Positions 36,667 to 45,721 of a DNA stretch of 64,000 nt are shown here, piece after piece. Position 1 is the first letter of the stretch, and each line of letters opens with the position of its first letter. Position numbers and translations under genes: made by a program. The stretch comes from Bacteroidales bacterium UBA3143. Its GTDB lineage: Bacteria; Bacteroidota; Bacteroidia; Bacteroidales; Dysgonomonadaceae. A model generated the notes under the pieces. That model had not been told where the DNA came from. It made no database searches and was given only the letters and a program-made list of their open reading frames with translations. The stretch spans positions 175,895 to 239,894 of the forward strand of contig DEZB01000066.1 of the NCBI GenBank assembly GCA_002364735.1, in the 5' to 3' direction.

Positions 36667-37992
36667 ATGAGTTTTTCAAGAAGACAATTTATTAAAACAG
36701 CTGGAATAGTTGCCATTGGATCAACTCTTCCAAAAACTTCTGTATTAGGATCAAATGCCACATGGGCGTCTAACAGTAATACATTGAAAGTAGGATTAAT
36801 AGGATGTGGCGGTCGCGGTACGGCTGCTGCAGGAGAAGCTATTAATGCAGATCCTAACGTAATCATAACGGCAATGGCTGATGCTTTTGGTGATAGGCTG
36901 CAAACATCACACAACGCTTTAAAAGAAAAATTTAAAGATAAAGTTCAGGTGCCAAAAGAAAATCAATTTGTAGGTCTGGATGCCTATCAAAGATTGATAG
37001 ATACGGACGTAGATGTTGTTCTTTTAGTTGCACCAACAGCTTTCCGGCCTGATCATATTGAAGCAGCGGTGAAAGCTAATAAGCATATTTTTGCTGAAAA
37101 GCCTTATGCTGTTGATTCTCCAGGTTTGCGTAGGGTTATGGCTGCTGCAGAAGAGGCAAAAAGAAAGAACCTATCATTAGTTTCAGGTTTTTGTTGGAGA
37201 TACCATCACCCAAAAAGACAGATTTTTCCAAAGGTTCTTAATGGAGAAATTGGTAATATATTAGTTGCCAATGCTTTTAATAATGGTGGTGAGTTATGGT
37301 ATAACGAGAGAGTAAAAGGCGAGACAGATATGCAGCACAAAATGCGTAACTGGTTGTATTATAACTGGATCTCGGGAGATCATATTGTAGAACAAGCCAT
37401 TCACAGTATAGATATGCTTCAATGGGCTATGGGTGATATCGCTCCTGTAAGTGTTGTTGGCAGTGGAGGTAGACAAAAACGAACAGATCCAAAATATGGA
37501 AATGTTTATGATCACTTTGCGTTAACTTACACTTATGCAAATGGTACAAAAGCGTTTTTCTCATGTCGTCAACAAAATAACACAAGTCCATCCTATGGAT
37601 TAGATTTGGTTGGATCGGACGGAGATATGATTATAGACAACCGTACTGGTCTTCACGAAATTAGAGGGCGCAGACCATGGAGATACGAAGATTCAACAAA
37701 GTTTACTGATGATAAATCATATGAGAGTGAATCCGTTAGTAGGGGCATGTATCAAACCGAACATGATGAGCTTTTTGCTTCAATTAGATCGGGTAAACCC
37801 ATTAATGATGGTGAATGGATGACTCGTTCTAATTTAGTTGCATTAGCAGGCCGGGCTGCTGGTTATACGGGGCAAACAATTTTAATTGAAGATGCCTTAG
37901 CATCAAATGAAGAATTATTTCCAAGAAATTTGACAGAGGATACAAAATATGATATTCCTGTTGCTATTCCTGGAATTACTGAATTTAAATGA
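36667..37992 (+). CDS. Gfo/Idh/MocA family oxidoreductase, Tat-exported
   Basis: A 441-residue NAD(P)-dependent oxidoreductase. The N-terminus SFSRRQFIKTAGIVAIG is a twin-arginine signal, so the protein is exported folded with its cofactor. The Rossmann motif is KVGLIGCGGRGTAAAGEA, and the catalytic EKPYAVD (Lys of EKP) is followed by VSGFCWRYHHPKRQ. Family members oxidise or isomerise sugars, often at C3. It begins a three-gene set with an isomerase-like TIM barrel (7 bases later) and a DUF1080 protein, a combination that suggests 3-keto-glycoside processing in the periplasm. The exact sugar is unknown. Confidence 0.88.
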   Translation: MSFSRRQFIKTAGIVAIGSTLPKTSVLGSNATWASNSNTLKVGLIGCGGRGTAAAGEAINADPNVIITAMADAFGDRLQTSHNALKEKFKDKVQVPKENQFVGLDAYQRLIDTDVDVVLLVAPTAFRPDHIEAAVKANKHIFAEKPYAVDSPGLRRVMAAAEEAKRKNLSLVSGFCWRYHHPKRQIFPKVLNGEIGNILVANAFNNGGELWYNERVKGETDMQHKMRNWLYYNWISGDHIVEQAIHSIDMLQWAMGDIAPVSVVGSGGRQKRTDPKYGNVYDHFALTYTYANGTKAFFSCRQQNNTSPSYGLDLVGSDGDMIIDNRTGLHEIRGRRPWRYEDSTKFTDDKSYESESVSRGMYQTEHDELFASIRSGKPINDGEWMTRSNLVALAGRAAGYTGQTILIEDALASNEELFPRNLTEDTKYDIPVAIPGITEFK

Positions 37993-37999
37993 TAAAAAT

Positions 38000-38914
38000 A
38001 TGAATAGGAAGGAATTTATAAAATCTGTGACCCTTATGGCTGGAGCTGCTGCTCTGAGTCCATCATTCGCATCCGCATCTATACTAAAGAACAAACCTCA
38101 AGAGAAAACGATGATGAAAAAAAGTCTCGGAATTGATATGATAAAAGAGGACCTATCTCTTACTGACAAGTTTAAACTTATTAAAGACTTGGGTTTTCAT
38201 GGTGTAGAGTTAAACTGTCCATTAGACTTTAAAATATCTGATGTGTTGACTGCTAAAACACAGGCAAGAATTGAATTGCCCAGTGTTGTGAACAAAGATC
38301 ATTGGACAAAACCTCTTTCCGATCCTGATCCTCAAATAAGAAAGCAATGTATTGAGTCGGTTGCCAAATCATTGCAAGAAGTGAAAGAACTGGGAGGCGA
38401 TACTGTGTTGGTTGTTCCAGGAGTAGTAAACGAGAAGGTCTCTTATGAGCAGGCTTATATTAACTCTCAAAATGCAATTAGAGAATTAATACCTTATGCT
38501 GAAAAAACGGGTATGCAAATTGCATTGGAAAATGTTTGGAATAATTTTATTTTAAGCCCCATAGAAGCAAAACGTTTTATAGATGAAATAAATCATCCAC
38601 TTGTGGGCTGGTATTTTGATATCGGTAACATATTGCGTTATGGGTGGCCAGAACATTGGATTAAGACGCTCAACACCCGTATTATGAAGCTTCATGCTAA
38701 AGAATATAGTCGTGAGCTGATGAACACAAAAGGACTGTGGGAAGGTTTCAAGATTGACCTTCTAAAAGGTGATAATAATTGGCCAGTGGTAATGAAAACA
38801 GTTAGTGAGGTTAATTATTCAGGTGGTTGGCTAACTGCTGAAGTTCCTGGGGGTGATAGGGATCATTTGAAAAAGATTTCAACGCAAATGGACGAGATAA
38901 TTTCTTATTTATAG
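38000..38914 (+). CDS. Sugar phosphate isomerase/epimerase-like TIM barrel, exported
   Basis: A 304-residue xylose-isomerase-like TIM barrel. After an N-terminal export signal (MNRKEFIKSVTLMAGAAALS, Tat-like but with Arg-Lys instead of Arg-Arg), the barrel shows DLGFHGVELNCPLDF, metal-ligand Glu in QIALENVWNNF, Asp/His in VGWYFDIGNILRYG and MKLHAKEYSR, and the last Glu in GWLTAEVPGGD. These are the four metal-ligand positions of the family. The frame continues upstream to 37949 inside the previous gene, but ATG 38000 starts the signal. It may act as an epimerase or as a lyase on keto-sugars in the same pathway as its neighbours. Confidence 0.83.
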   Translation: MNRKEFIKSVTLMAGAAALSPSFASASILKNKPQEKTMMKKSLGIDMIKEDLSLTDKFKLIKDLGFHGVELNCPLDFKISDVLTAKTQARIELPSVVNKDHWTKPLSDPDPQIRKQCIESVAKSLQEVKELGGDTVLVVPGVVNEKVSYEQAYINSQNAIRELIPYAEKTGMQIALENVWNNFILSPIEAKRFIDEINHPLVGWYFDIGNILRYGWPEHWIKTLNTRIMKLHAKEYSRELMNTKGLWEGFKIDLLKGDNNWPVVMKTVSEVNYSGGWLTAEVPGGDRDHLKKISTQMDEIISYL

Positions 38915-38945
38915 CTGGTCTTTTAAATAATCAATAATTGACATA

Positions 38946-39659
38946 ATGAAAAAACAAACATTTATAATTTGCTTTATTCTTTTGGCGTTTCTGTTGAAAA
39001 CAAATGAAGGAAACTCACAAGAATTGGTTGCTGAGTTTGGCAAGAATCTGCATATCAAAAGTGTATTGTCTGAAAGTTTGGACGATGCTGAAACGATCAA
39101 ATGGTGTCAAGTCAACACAAAAGAAGATACTTGGAAAGTTGAAGGCGATATTCTGAAGTGTACAGGCTTACCAATAGGTGTAATTCGTAGTGAAAAAGAA
39201 TACGAGAACTTTATTATGCACGTTGAATGGAGTCATCAAGAAGCAGGTGGAAACTCTGGTGTGTTTGTATGGAGCGATGCCAAACCACAAGGCAATGATC
39301 TTCCCAATGGTGTGGAGGTGCAGATGCTTGATTTGGAATGGGTGAAATTGAATACGCGCGATGGTGTAGAGCCTCCTATTGCTTATGTGCATGGTGAACT
39401 ATTTGGAGTTGGAGGTGTGAAAATAACGCCCGAAAATCCGCGAGGAGAACGCAGTAAATCAAGAGAAAATCGGGTGTTGGGGAAGAAACAATGGAACACT
39501 TACGAAATTGTCTGTGTTGATGGAAACATAAAGTTATCGGTGAATGGTAAGTTTGTAAATGGTGTTACCAACTCTTCACAAAAGAAGGGATATCTTTGTC
39601 TGGAGGCTGAGGGTGCTGAAATTCATTTTAGGAACATTCAGATTATTGAGCTTGATTAA
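38946..39659 (+). CDS. DUF1080 / 3-keto-disaccharide hydrolase family protein
   Basis: A 237-residue exported protein: signal peptide residues 1-24 ([20 protein letters not shown]), then a concanavalin-like beta-sandwich. Conserved blocks are [52 protein letters not shown], and [20 protein letters not shown] near the end. The family (PF06439) is named for hydrolysis of 3-keto-disaccharides; it usually sits with Gfo/Idh/MocA dehydrogenases, as here. The likely job is to cleave or bind the oxidised glycoside made by the first gene of the set. It ends the operon 30 bases after the isomerase. Confidence 0.87.
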   Translation: MKKQTFIICFILLAFLLKTNEGNSQELVAEFGKNLHIKSVLSESLDDAETIKWCQVNTKEDTWKVEGDILKCTGLPIGVIRSEKEYENFIMHVEWSHQEAGGNSGVFVWSDAKPQGNDLPNGVEVQMLDLEWVKLNTRDGVEPPIAYVHGELFGVGGVKITPENPRGERSKSRENRVLGKKQWNTYEIVCVDGNIKLSVNGKFVNGVTNSSQKKGYLCLEAEGAEIHFRNIQIIELD

Positions 39660-39768
39660 TTATTTGATAATGTATCGGTAAAATAGATGTAAGTTGCATC
39701 TTCATTATACAAAATGTTTGAATAGGACTGAAGTCGAATCTATTAGATGAAAAAAAATCTTTAAGAGG

Positions 39769-40065
39769 TCCAAAACCTACTTCGCGTAATTTAATTTGGT
39801 TTCTTAGACCTACAGAAGTAGCTCCATGTACAAGTTTCTGCTTCCGTAGACTACAAAACTCACTCCACGTACAAGGTCCTGCTTCTGTAGTCTACAGAAG
39901 TTGTTTTCTTAACAAGTTTTCTCTTCCGTAGACTACAAAAGCTGTTCCCTTAACAAGTTTTCTCTTCTGTAGACTACAAAACCTACTCCATGTACAAGGA
40001 AATGCTTTTGTAGCAGTACAAAACCTACTCCATGTACAAGTTTCTTCTTTTGTAGATGCAAAAAC
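39769..40065. repeat. Palindrome array 2: seven or eight 41 bp units
   Basis: Units begin near 39769, 39810, 39851, 39892, 39933, 39974, 40016 and 40057, an almost exact 41-bp period. A typical unit reads CTACAAAACCTACTCCATGT, then ACAAGTTT, then CTCTTCTGTAGA. The ends of neighbouring units form palindromes, the best being the perfect CTTCTGTAGTCTACAGAAG at 39882-39900. Here the inner part is conserved as well as the palindromes. The array lies between the 3' ends of two convergent genes and is not coding. Confidence 0.8.
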
Positions 40066-40159
40066 GAAACCAAGATTCTTTTATTTTTCTCTGATTTTAT
40101 TCCTTAATACTGAGAGAGTTTACAGAATTGAGTACTTTAATGGTAACTCCCTATTGCTT

Positions 40160-41017
40160 CTATGTTTTCTCTCTATCAATTACCCCTGCAGCTACACCCA
40201 ATTTATCCAAGTTTTTAAATGCAACTTCTGCTAAGCTTGAAATTTTCTCCATTTTTTCAATTTCTTCCATATTGCTTGTTTCATATATGCGATCAAGTGC
40301 TTGCTTCGAATTTTTATTGGTTGCGATGATTTCAAATCTATTGGCAAAAGCTATAATGTTACTGTCGGGCGGCAATATCTCTTGAGTAGGAGGATAGAGC
40401 ATCCAAGTGCGACAAGTAAAAGCTGTGTATTTGTGTTCGGGAAAGTAGGTAGTGAAGAACTTGTCTGCCAACTCAAATGACTCATCAAGTTTTGCTGGGC
40501 TTAAGTCCGCATCTTTCATGATGTGCACATTAATAATTGGTTCACCTTCTGGAAATCGTTTTTTCATCTCATCAGAGAGAGGCATGTAGTCATATTCTTG
40601 GCGCTCTATCTCGGTATATGAAAAGTGAAATTTTTGGAACCTCAAAGAGCCTAAGTCAAACATCTCTCCTTTATACATAAAACGCAACCACAGTGCATCT
40701 CGCGCACTCAGTCCATATTCTCCATAAGTTGTGTTGTATCGCTCAATGCGAAAGCTTAGATCATGTATGCTGTCGTAGAAAAAATGGTTAGGAATGTTCT
40801 TCCTGTCAAAAAAAGCTTTTAAATGAATTAGCTCATATACCAATAACAACAATCGTTCTTTTATAGACATATCCTCCAAAGGGTTACCAGGAAATTCATA
40901 TTGATAAGGCTGATCAATCAATGGGGTATAATCCTCTGGGAAATTGGTTTTAATATATTCAATAAACCCTTTACTAAATTGCGCTTTGGTGAGTATTTCT
41001 ATAATCAAGTGCTTCAT
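40160..41017 (-). CDS. GNAT-like acyltransferase domain protein (DUF5596 type)
   Basis: A 285-residue soluble protein. The N-terminal half is helical (LLLLVYELIHLKAFFDRKNI); the second half has RFQKFHFSYTEIERQEYDYM, GEPIINVHIMKDADLSPAKL, DKFFTTYFPEHKYTAFTCRT and ILPPDSNIIAFANRFEII, the pattern of the two-domain acyltransferase family (NAT_N plus GNAT_C) seen in gut Bacteroidota and Firmicutes. Its acyl donor and acceptor are unknown. It precedes the class C hydrolase on the chromosome but is transcribed after it, 56 bases downstream of its stop on the same strand. Confidence 0.7.
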   Translation of the reverse strand: MKHLIIEILTKAQFSKGFIEYIKTNFPEDYTPLIDQPYQYEFPGNPLEDMSIKERLLLLVYELIHLKAFFDRKNIPNHFFYDSIHDLSFRIERYNTTYGEYGLSARDALWLRFMYKGEMFDLGSLRFQKFHFSYTEIERQEYDYMPLSDEMKKRFPEGEPIINVHIMKDADLSPAKLDESFELADKFFTTYFPEHKYTAFTCRTWMLYPPTQEILPPDSNIIAFANRFEIIATNKNSKQALDRIYETSNMEEIEKMEKISSLAEVAFKNLDKLGVAAGVIDREKT

Positions 41018-41072
41018 AATAATGATTTTGATTTTGACTCTCTTCTACTTTAGTGAAGATAGAATAAGTTTT

Positions 41073-42377
41073 TCATTTCATAAAATATTTGGCTACAGCA
41101 TGATAAGCTGTAAGAGAGTAAGGGTCATTGGCAGCATTGCCTGCAATAGGATGAGATGCAAAGCGTACAATTACCATTTCAGCCTTTGGGTCAATGTAGA
41201 TTGTTTGTCCATGTACACCTCGTGCTGCAAAAGCTCCATGTTCATTGTGTGTAATCCACCACATATCTTTATACGACCAATTTTTCAAACTTGTATATCC
41301 TGCTTTTTCAAATGCTTTAAGGTTGCCACCCTTCTTTATTTCTTCTACTACTGATGCTGGGAGTATTTGTTGGTTATTGAAATATCCTTCGTTTCTAATC
41401 ATTTCTCCAAACATAGCTGCATCTTTAAGGTTGGCACTAAAACCACCACCAGCAAAAGCAATCCCTGCTCCATCTACTTGATAATATCCATCGAAATGTG
41501 TGCCCAATGGTTTCCATATCTTTTCAGACAGTAGTTGAGGAATGCTTTTATTTGTTACTCGTGAAATAATCCATCCCATTGCATCCGTATTCACGGTCTT
41601 GTATCCAAATGCTTCGCCGTGAGTTCCTTCGCTTTTTACAGTCTGCAAATATTCAAAGTAATTTGTGGGACCTTCATATCCAGCGGGTTTTGGTAATGGA
41701 TTTCCTGCTGAGGAAAACTTCCATACCTCTGAGTTGGGATCGGCATAGTCTTCACTATATTGCAAAGCAGTAGTCATATCTAATATTTGACGAATGGTGG
41801 CATTACCAAAAGCAGAGTCCTTTAGTTCGGGTACATACTCTTGTGCTTGTTTCTTGTGGTCTAACACGCCTTCTGCAACGAGCATTGCACCTAAAGTGCC
41901 AGTAAATGTTTTACTGACAGACATCACTGCATGTATCCCATCTGGTGTAAGCCCTCCATCATATTTCTCATAAACTATCTTGCCTTGGTGTAGAATGATT
42001 ATACCATCGGTGTAGTTTTTAGAAAGAGATTCTTTCCATGTCATTGTTTCTTTGCTTCCCCATGGAGTGAATAACACGGAGTCGATACTATTGTCTATTT
42101 GGGTGTAAAAAACATATTGATTGTTGGTTGCTGCTTCTACGCGTGTAGTTGGCATAAACTGACGCATATGGTTGACACTATAGCGCATGGCAGGAAACTC
42201 AAAGAAACTTCCGTCCGCCACAGAGAGCACACTGTCTTTATTAGGTGGAAAACCTTTCATCCATCCCATTTTGATGGGATTTGAGTCTTCAGCATTCAGT
42301 GTCTCTTGAGCACTCATATTGGTAATGTTTATTGTGAGAACAATAAGGAGAAAAAGTAAATTATTTTTCATTTTCAT
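41073..42377 (-). CDS. Class C beta-lactamase-like serine hydrolase, exported
   Basis: A 434-residue protein of the beta-lactamase/DD-peptidase fold with a signal peptide (NLLFLLIVLTINITNMSAQE). The catalytic SxxK is in VMSVSKTFTGTLGAMLV, the second motif is likely GYKTVNTDAMGW, and the third block HGQTIYIDPK replaces the KTG of true beta-lactamases. This suggests a periplasmic esterase or peptidase rather than resistance enzyme. It is separated from lpdA by a terminator and shares a strand with the acyltransferase downstream. Confidence 0.83.
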   Translation of the reverse strand: MKMKNNLLFLLIVLTINITNMSAQETLNAEDSNPIKMGWMKGFPPNKDSVLSVADGSFFEFPAMRYSVNHMRQFMPTTRVEAATNNQYVFYTQIDNSIDSVLFTPWGSKETMTWKESLSKNYTDGIIILHQGKIVYEKYDGGLTPDGIHAVMSVSKTFTGTLGAMLVAEGVLDHKKQAQEYVPELKDSAFGNATIRQILDMTTALQYSEDYADPNSEVWKFSSAGNPLPKPAGYEGPTNYFEYLQTVKSEGTHGEAFGYKTVNTDAMGWIISRVTNKSIPQLLSEKIWKPLGTHFDGYYQVDGAGIAFAGGGFSANLKDAAMFGEMIRNEGYFNNQQILPASVVEEIKKGGNLKAFEKAGYTSLKNWSYKDMWWITHNEHGAFAARGVHGQTIYIDPKAEMVIVRFASHPIAGNAANDPYSLTAYHAVAKYFMK

Positions 42378-42424
42378 TTTTTTAGATATAAAGTAAGAAA
42401 AGCGTTATAATTTTAGCAACATAA

Positions 42425-42458
42425 AAAAAGCGTACTCCATCTATCTGGAATACGCTTT
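42425..42458 (-). terminator. Terminator after lpdA
   Basis: On the minus strand AAAAGCGTATTCCA pairs with TGGAGTACGCTTTT (one mismatch) and runs into TTTTTTT. It ends the lpdA transcript before the serine hydrolase gene. Confidence 0.75.
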
Positions 42459-42547
42459 TATAACACTTTGGTTATTATTTTAGTTTTAAATTTACACTCT
42501 AACGGAATCTTCTCTTGCCTAATGTTGGGAAAGAAGAAGCCAGTAGA

Positions 42548-43909
42548 CTACTTAAACTCACTAAATATAACCTCCTTAAATATTTCACTTACTGTTGGAT
42601 GAGGGAACACAACTTCTTTCATCTCTTCCAGGGTCATTTCTTGCTCTATGGCCATGCAAGCACCGTAGATCATTTCGCTGCTTGGTGTGCCTAACATATG
42701 GACTCCAATAACTTCGCCATATTTTTCACCAATCAATACTTTGCACAAACCATTGAAACCTTCATTTTCGATCGCAAAACGACCAGCATACGTCATCGGT
42801 AGTTTAGCAACTTTATAAGGTATGTTTTTACTTTTTGCAGACTCTTCGGTTTCACCAACACCCGCTACTTCAGGATTGATGTATACAACTCCTGGTATTG
42901 CATTGTAGCGCATAATATCGTTGCGACCAGTTAGGTTGTTTACAACAACTTCTCCTTCACGACTGGCAGTGTGAGCCAACAATGAAAAGCCAGTTACATC
43001 CCCCGCAGCAAAAACACCAGGAACATTGGTGCGCATTTTCTCATCTACTTTAATTCCACCTCGATCCAGCTCTATATTCAAATTCTCCAATCCAATACCC
43101 TTTGTTACAGGACGACGACCGACGCTCAATAATACTTTTTCGCCTTCTACGGTTTCACTCTTGCCATCTTTTTCAAAAGTAACTTTATTGCCGTCTACTT
43201 TTGTAACCTTAGCATTCATGTGAAATTCGATGCCTTTTTTATCGAAAAGTTTACGTAACATTGCGGATATTTCTCCGTCTAATCCACCTAATATTTCAGG
43301 AAGCATTTCAATTACTGTCACTTTGGTGCCTAATCCTTGGTAGAAACAAGCAAACTCCATTCCAATAACTCCGCCGCCAATAACGACTAAAGATTCAGGT
43401 CGTTCTTTTAAATCCAAAATCTCGCGATTCGTTACTACCACATCTCCAGCTTCTTTCAATCCCGGAATGGGAGGAACAGAGGATTCAGAGCCTGTACAGA
43501 TTAAAACATTTTTGCCTGTATATTTCTCACCATTGCAGGTTAGTTCAACTCCTTCGTTACTGCGACTTTGTAGCACAGCTTCGCCTTCCACGACAGTAAC
43601 TTTGTTCATTTTCATTTTCATGTTGACTCCACCAACCAACTTGCGAACAAGTTTGTTTTTACGAGAAACCATTTTGCCATAGTCAAAGCGTATGTTGTCG
43701 CCATATACTCCAAACTTCTCGCCTTCCATGGCATGTTCATACATTTTTGCACTGTATAGCAGCGCTTTGGTTGGAATACATCCTTCGTTGAGGCAAACAC
43801 CACCCATTGATTTCTTTTCAAACAAAACAACTTTCAGTCCTTTGTTACCTGCGCGTTCTGCAGCTACGTAACCGGCCGGGCCTCCGCCAATTATCATCAA
43901 GTCAAACAT
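42548..43909 (-). CDS. lpdA: Dihydrolipoyl dehydrogenase
   Basis: A 453-residue flavoprotein disulfide reductase. FAD motif IIGGGPAGYVAAERAGNKG, redox-active GGVCLNEGCIPTKALL (CxxxxC), NAD motif VVIGGGVIGMEFACFYQ, second FAD motif GVFAAGDVTGFSLLAHTA, and catalytic HPTVSEIF at the C-terminus. It reoxidises lipoamide in 2-oxoacid dehydrogenase or glycine cleavage complexes. None of those partner subunits is nearby; the gene is monocistronic with its own -7 element and terminator. Confidence 0.95.
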   Translation of the reverse strand: MFDLMIIGGGPAGYVAAERAGNKGLKVVLFEKKSMGGVCLNEGCIPTKALLYSAKMYEHAMEGEKFGVYGDNIRFDYGKMVSRKNKLVRKLVGGVNMKMKMNKVTVVEGEAVLQSRSNEGVELTCNGEKYTGKNVLICTGSESSVPPIPGLKEAGDVVVTNREILDLKERPESLVVIGGGVIGMEFACFYQGLGTKVTVIEMLPEILGGLDGEISAMLRKLFDKKGIEFHMNAKVTKVDGNKVTFEKDGKSETVEGEKVLLSVGRRPVTKGIGLENLNIELDRGGIKVDEKMRTNVPGVFAAGDVTGFSLLAHTASREGEVVVNNLTGRNDIMRYNAIPGVVYINPEVAGVGETEESAKSKNIPYKVAKLPMTYAGRFAIENEGFNGLCKVLIGEKYGEVIGVHMLGTPSSEMIYGACMAIEQEMTLEEMKEVVFPHPTVSEIFKEVIFSEFK

Positions 43910-44001
43910 ATACTATTTGGTTTTTTAATTATTTATTATCCGACATCCTCAATCTTGTTATTAAATCGATTAAAAATTCGAATTTTATTTTTTGAATTTA
44001 A

Positions 44002-44009
44002 CAAAGATA
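44002..44009 (-). promoter_or_regulatory. -7 promoter element of lpdA
   Basis: The minus strand reads TATCTTTG, matching TAnnTTTG, 93 bases before the lpdA ATG. The -33 element is not clear. Confidence 0.4.
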
Positions 44010-44419
44010 CATTATCTTATATAATAAAATAAATATCCGAGCGTTAAAAAATTGTCTCTCTTGTAGATAAATACCTGCATGCAATAGTTTACTCAGAATT
44101 TTGATCCTGAATAATATAAAAGCATACAGTTTAATGTATACTGAAAAAAAGACCTCCTCCACACTCAAAATTACTGCTTATAAACAAACACTTAGTTGAC
44201 TCTGTTCAAAAAATGTAGAGACATTTTTAGAATAATACAATCAATAAACTAATTAAGTGCCAAAATGCAATAAGATAAAGCAAATAGGGAGTAAGTATTG
44301 CAAACCTTAGTAACAATGCAACAAACTGCTTCACCAACCTTATTACCTTATTTTTAAAGAACACTATCGGCAGAAATAATAACGTTATTCACCTTTATTC
44401 TTAGTCTGATACTTAGAAT
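44010..44419. other. AT-rich stretch upstream of lpdA
   Basis: About 400 bases with stop codons in all frames, no RNA gene signature and no repeat that I can see. Confidence 0.4.
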
Positions 44420-44850
44420 TGTGGCGGTAAATTAACAGGAAGCACCTGACGGAGCTAAAGTGCCTTTAATCAACAGCTTGCTACATACAGTGAGGCTCCT
44501 ACGGAGCTACATTTGTTGTTTCAATATTTATATTATAGTTGGACAAAGCCACTCCCTCTATTTGCAGCGAAGGGCAAATGGTTCTGCGGTTATATAAAGC
44601 AATGGTACACATTTATTGTACACGCAATACTGACGGGTCAGGCGGATGTAAACGAGGTATAGAGTTATGCTCCTTTCAAGCCAAAGCTGTTTGTAATAAA
44701 TCTCCCTCGATAGAAAAACGTGGAGGCTACTATATAACAAAGTGAATCTTACGCTCTTTCAGAGCTTTTGCTTTGTTATGTGCACATTCACTGGGCGTTG
44801 CCCAGTGCTGATATCTTATAGGGCGTTGCCCTTAATGCCAGTTTCTTCAA
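44420..44850. repeat. Degenerate REP-like palindrome cluster
   Basis: The region is richer in G and C than its surroundings. It contains a nested hairpin at about 44736-44779 (TAACAAAG / CTTTGTTA outside, GCTCTTTCAGAGC inside), CACTGGGCGTTGCCCAGTG at 44789-44807 and AGGGCGTTGCCCT at 44820-44832, plus repeated ACGGAGCTA near 44455 and 44504. Frames through it give strings such as GRCPVLISYRALPL, which I recall as translated non-coding repeats in Bacteroidota. It looks like a cluster of dispersed repeats. Confidence 0.5.
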
Positions 44851-45207
44851 ATATGGATGATGGCAATGAAAAGGATTCTGTTCTAAATGAAAAAATAAAC
44901 GGTAGCCCTCGTAAGTGGCGTAAGACTAAAGTTTTTAACAACACTAACGCTTTAAGGAGCCATAATACAATGTGCCCTTTCTTTAGTACTAATATGATTC
45001 AAAACATTTATTTCTATAGCTTTTGATAGAGAATCTGGTCTAAAATTTAAATATTCTATCTCTTTTGTGATTGAGGAGGATATAAAATCAATAAATCTAT
45101 ATCTTTTTATAAGTAAGATAAGGCAAGATAGGCGAATACTTTACTTTAGAAACAAGAAAAAAACGCATATCTAAAAAAAGAAAACTTTCAACGCAATCAC
45201 AATGCGT

Positions 45208-45389
45208 TCTTAACGGTTAAGAATAGATTATGGATATAAAAGACCCAATCTTAAGGCTTAAGAATAGCATATTGTTTTAAATATACTACTTCTAACACTT
45301 AAGAATGCTATCTATAAAACAATATTCAATTTCTAACACTTAAGAATTGTTCCTGTAAATAAATAAATTGAGCTTAACTCTTAAGAATA
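45208..45389. repeat. Palindrome array 3: five sites at 41-42 bp period
   Basis: Five near-palindromes of about 17 bases start at 45208 (TTCTTAACGGTTAAGAA), 45249 (ATCTTAAGGCTTAAGAAT), 45291, 45332 (both TTCTAACACTTAAGAAT) and 45373 (GCTTAACTCTTAAGAAT). The spacing is 41, 42, 41 and 41 bases. Unlike arrays 1 and 2 the DNA between sites is not conserved, though the second and third intervals share an inverted ATATTGTTTTA. The array lies between DUF2795 and lpdA, both on the minus strand. Confidence 0.75.
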
Positions 45390-45622
45390 TCATTAGCACT
45401 GAACAAATACATTGATATTAAATATCTCAACTGTTTTATGGTGATTAATGGATACATTTTCTGTTTTTTTGAAATCTCACCTTGCTTTTCATATACATTA
45501 TTGTTCTATTGAAGCATCTAAAGACTATTTTCACATACATAATTCATATCTGAGCATTCTTTCATGCCATTTTGCATACCTATATCTTAATCAAAAGGAA
45601 AACACATGCCACTATTTACAGT

Positions 45623-45655
45623 AAAAAGCCTTATGATATTTAATCATAAGGCTTT
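45623..45655 (-). terminator. Terminator after the DUF2795 gene
   Basis: AAAGCCTTATGAT pairs perfectly with ATCATAAGGCTTT across a 5-base loop, followed on the minus strand by a short T run. It lies about 65 bases past the DUF2795 stop. Confidence 0.75.
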
Positions 45656-45721
45656 AAAACTATACCTCTTTTTGATGAATCTATCTAATGAGATAAACAA
45701 ATCAATCAATCAAGCTATTTG

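Noticed and set aside
44539..45026. Frames of 60 to 94 codons in the gene-poor region
   Set aside because: They run through palindromic repeats (GRCPVLISYRALPL) on both strands and have no conserved domain or upstream signal.
45208..45389. CRISPR array
   Set aside because: Repeats are only about 17 bases, vary between copies, and there are no cas genes or leader in the window.
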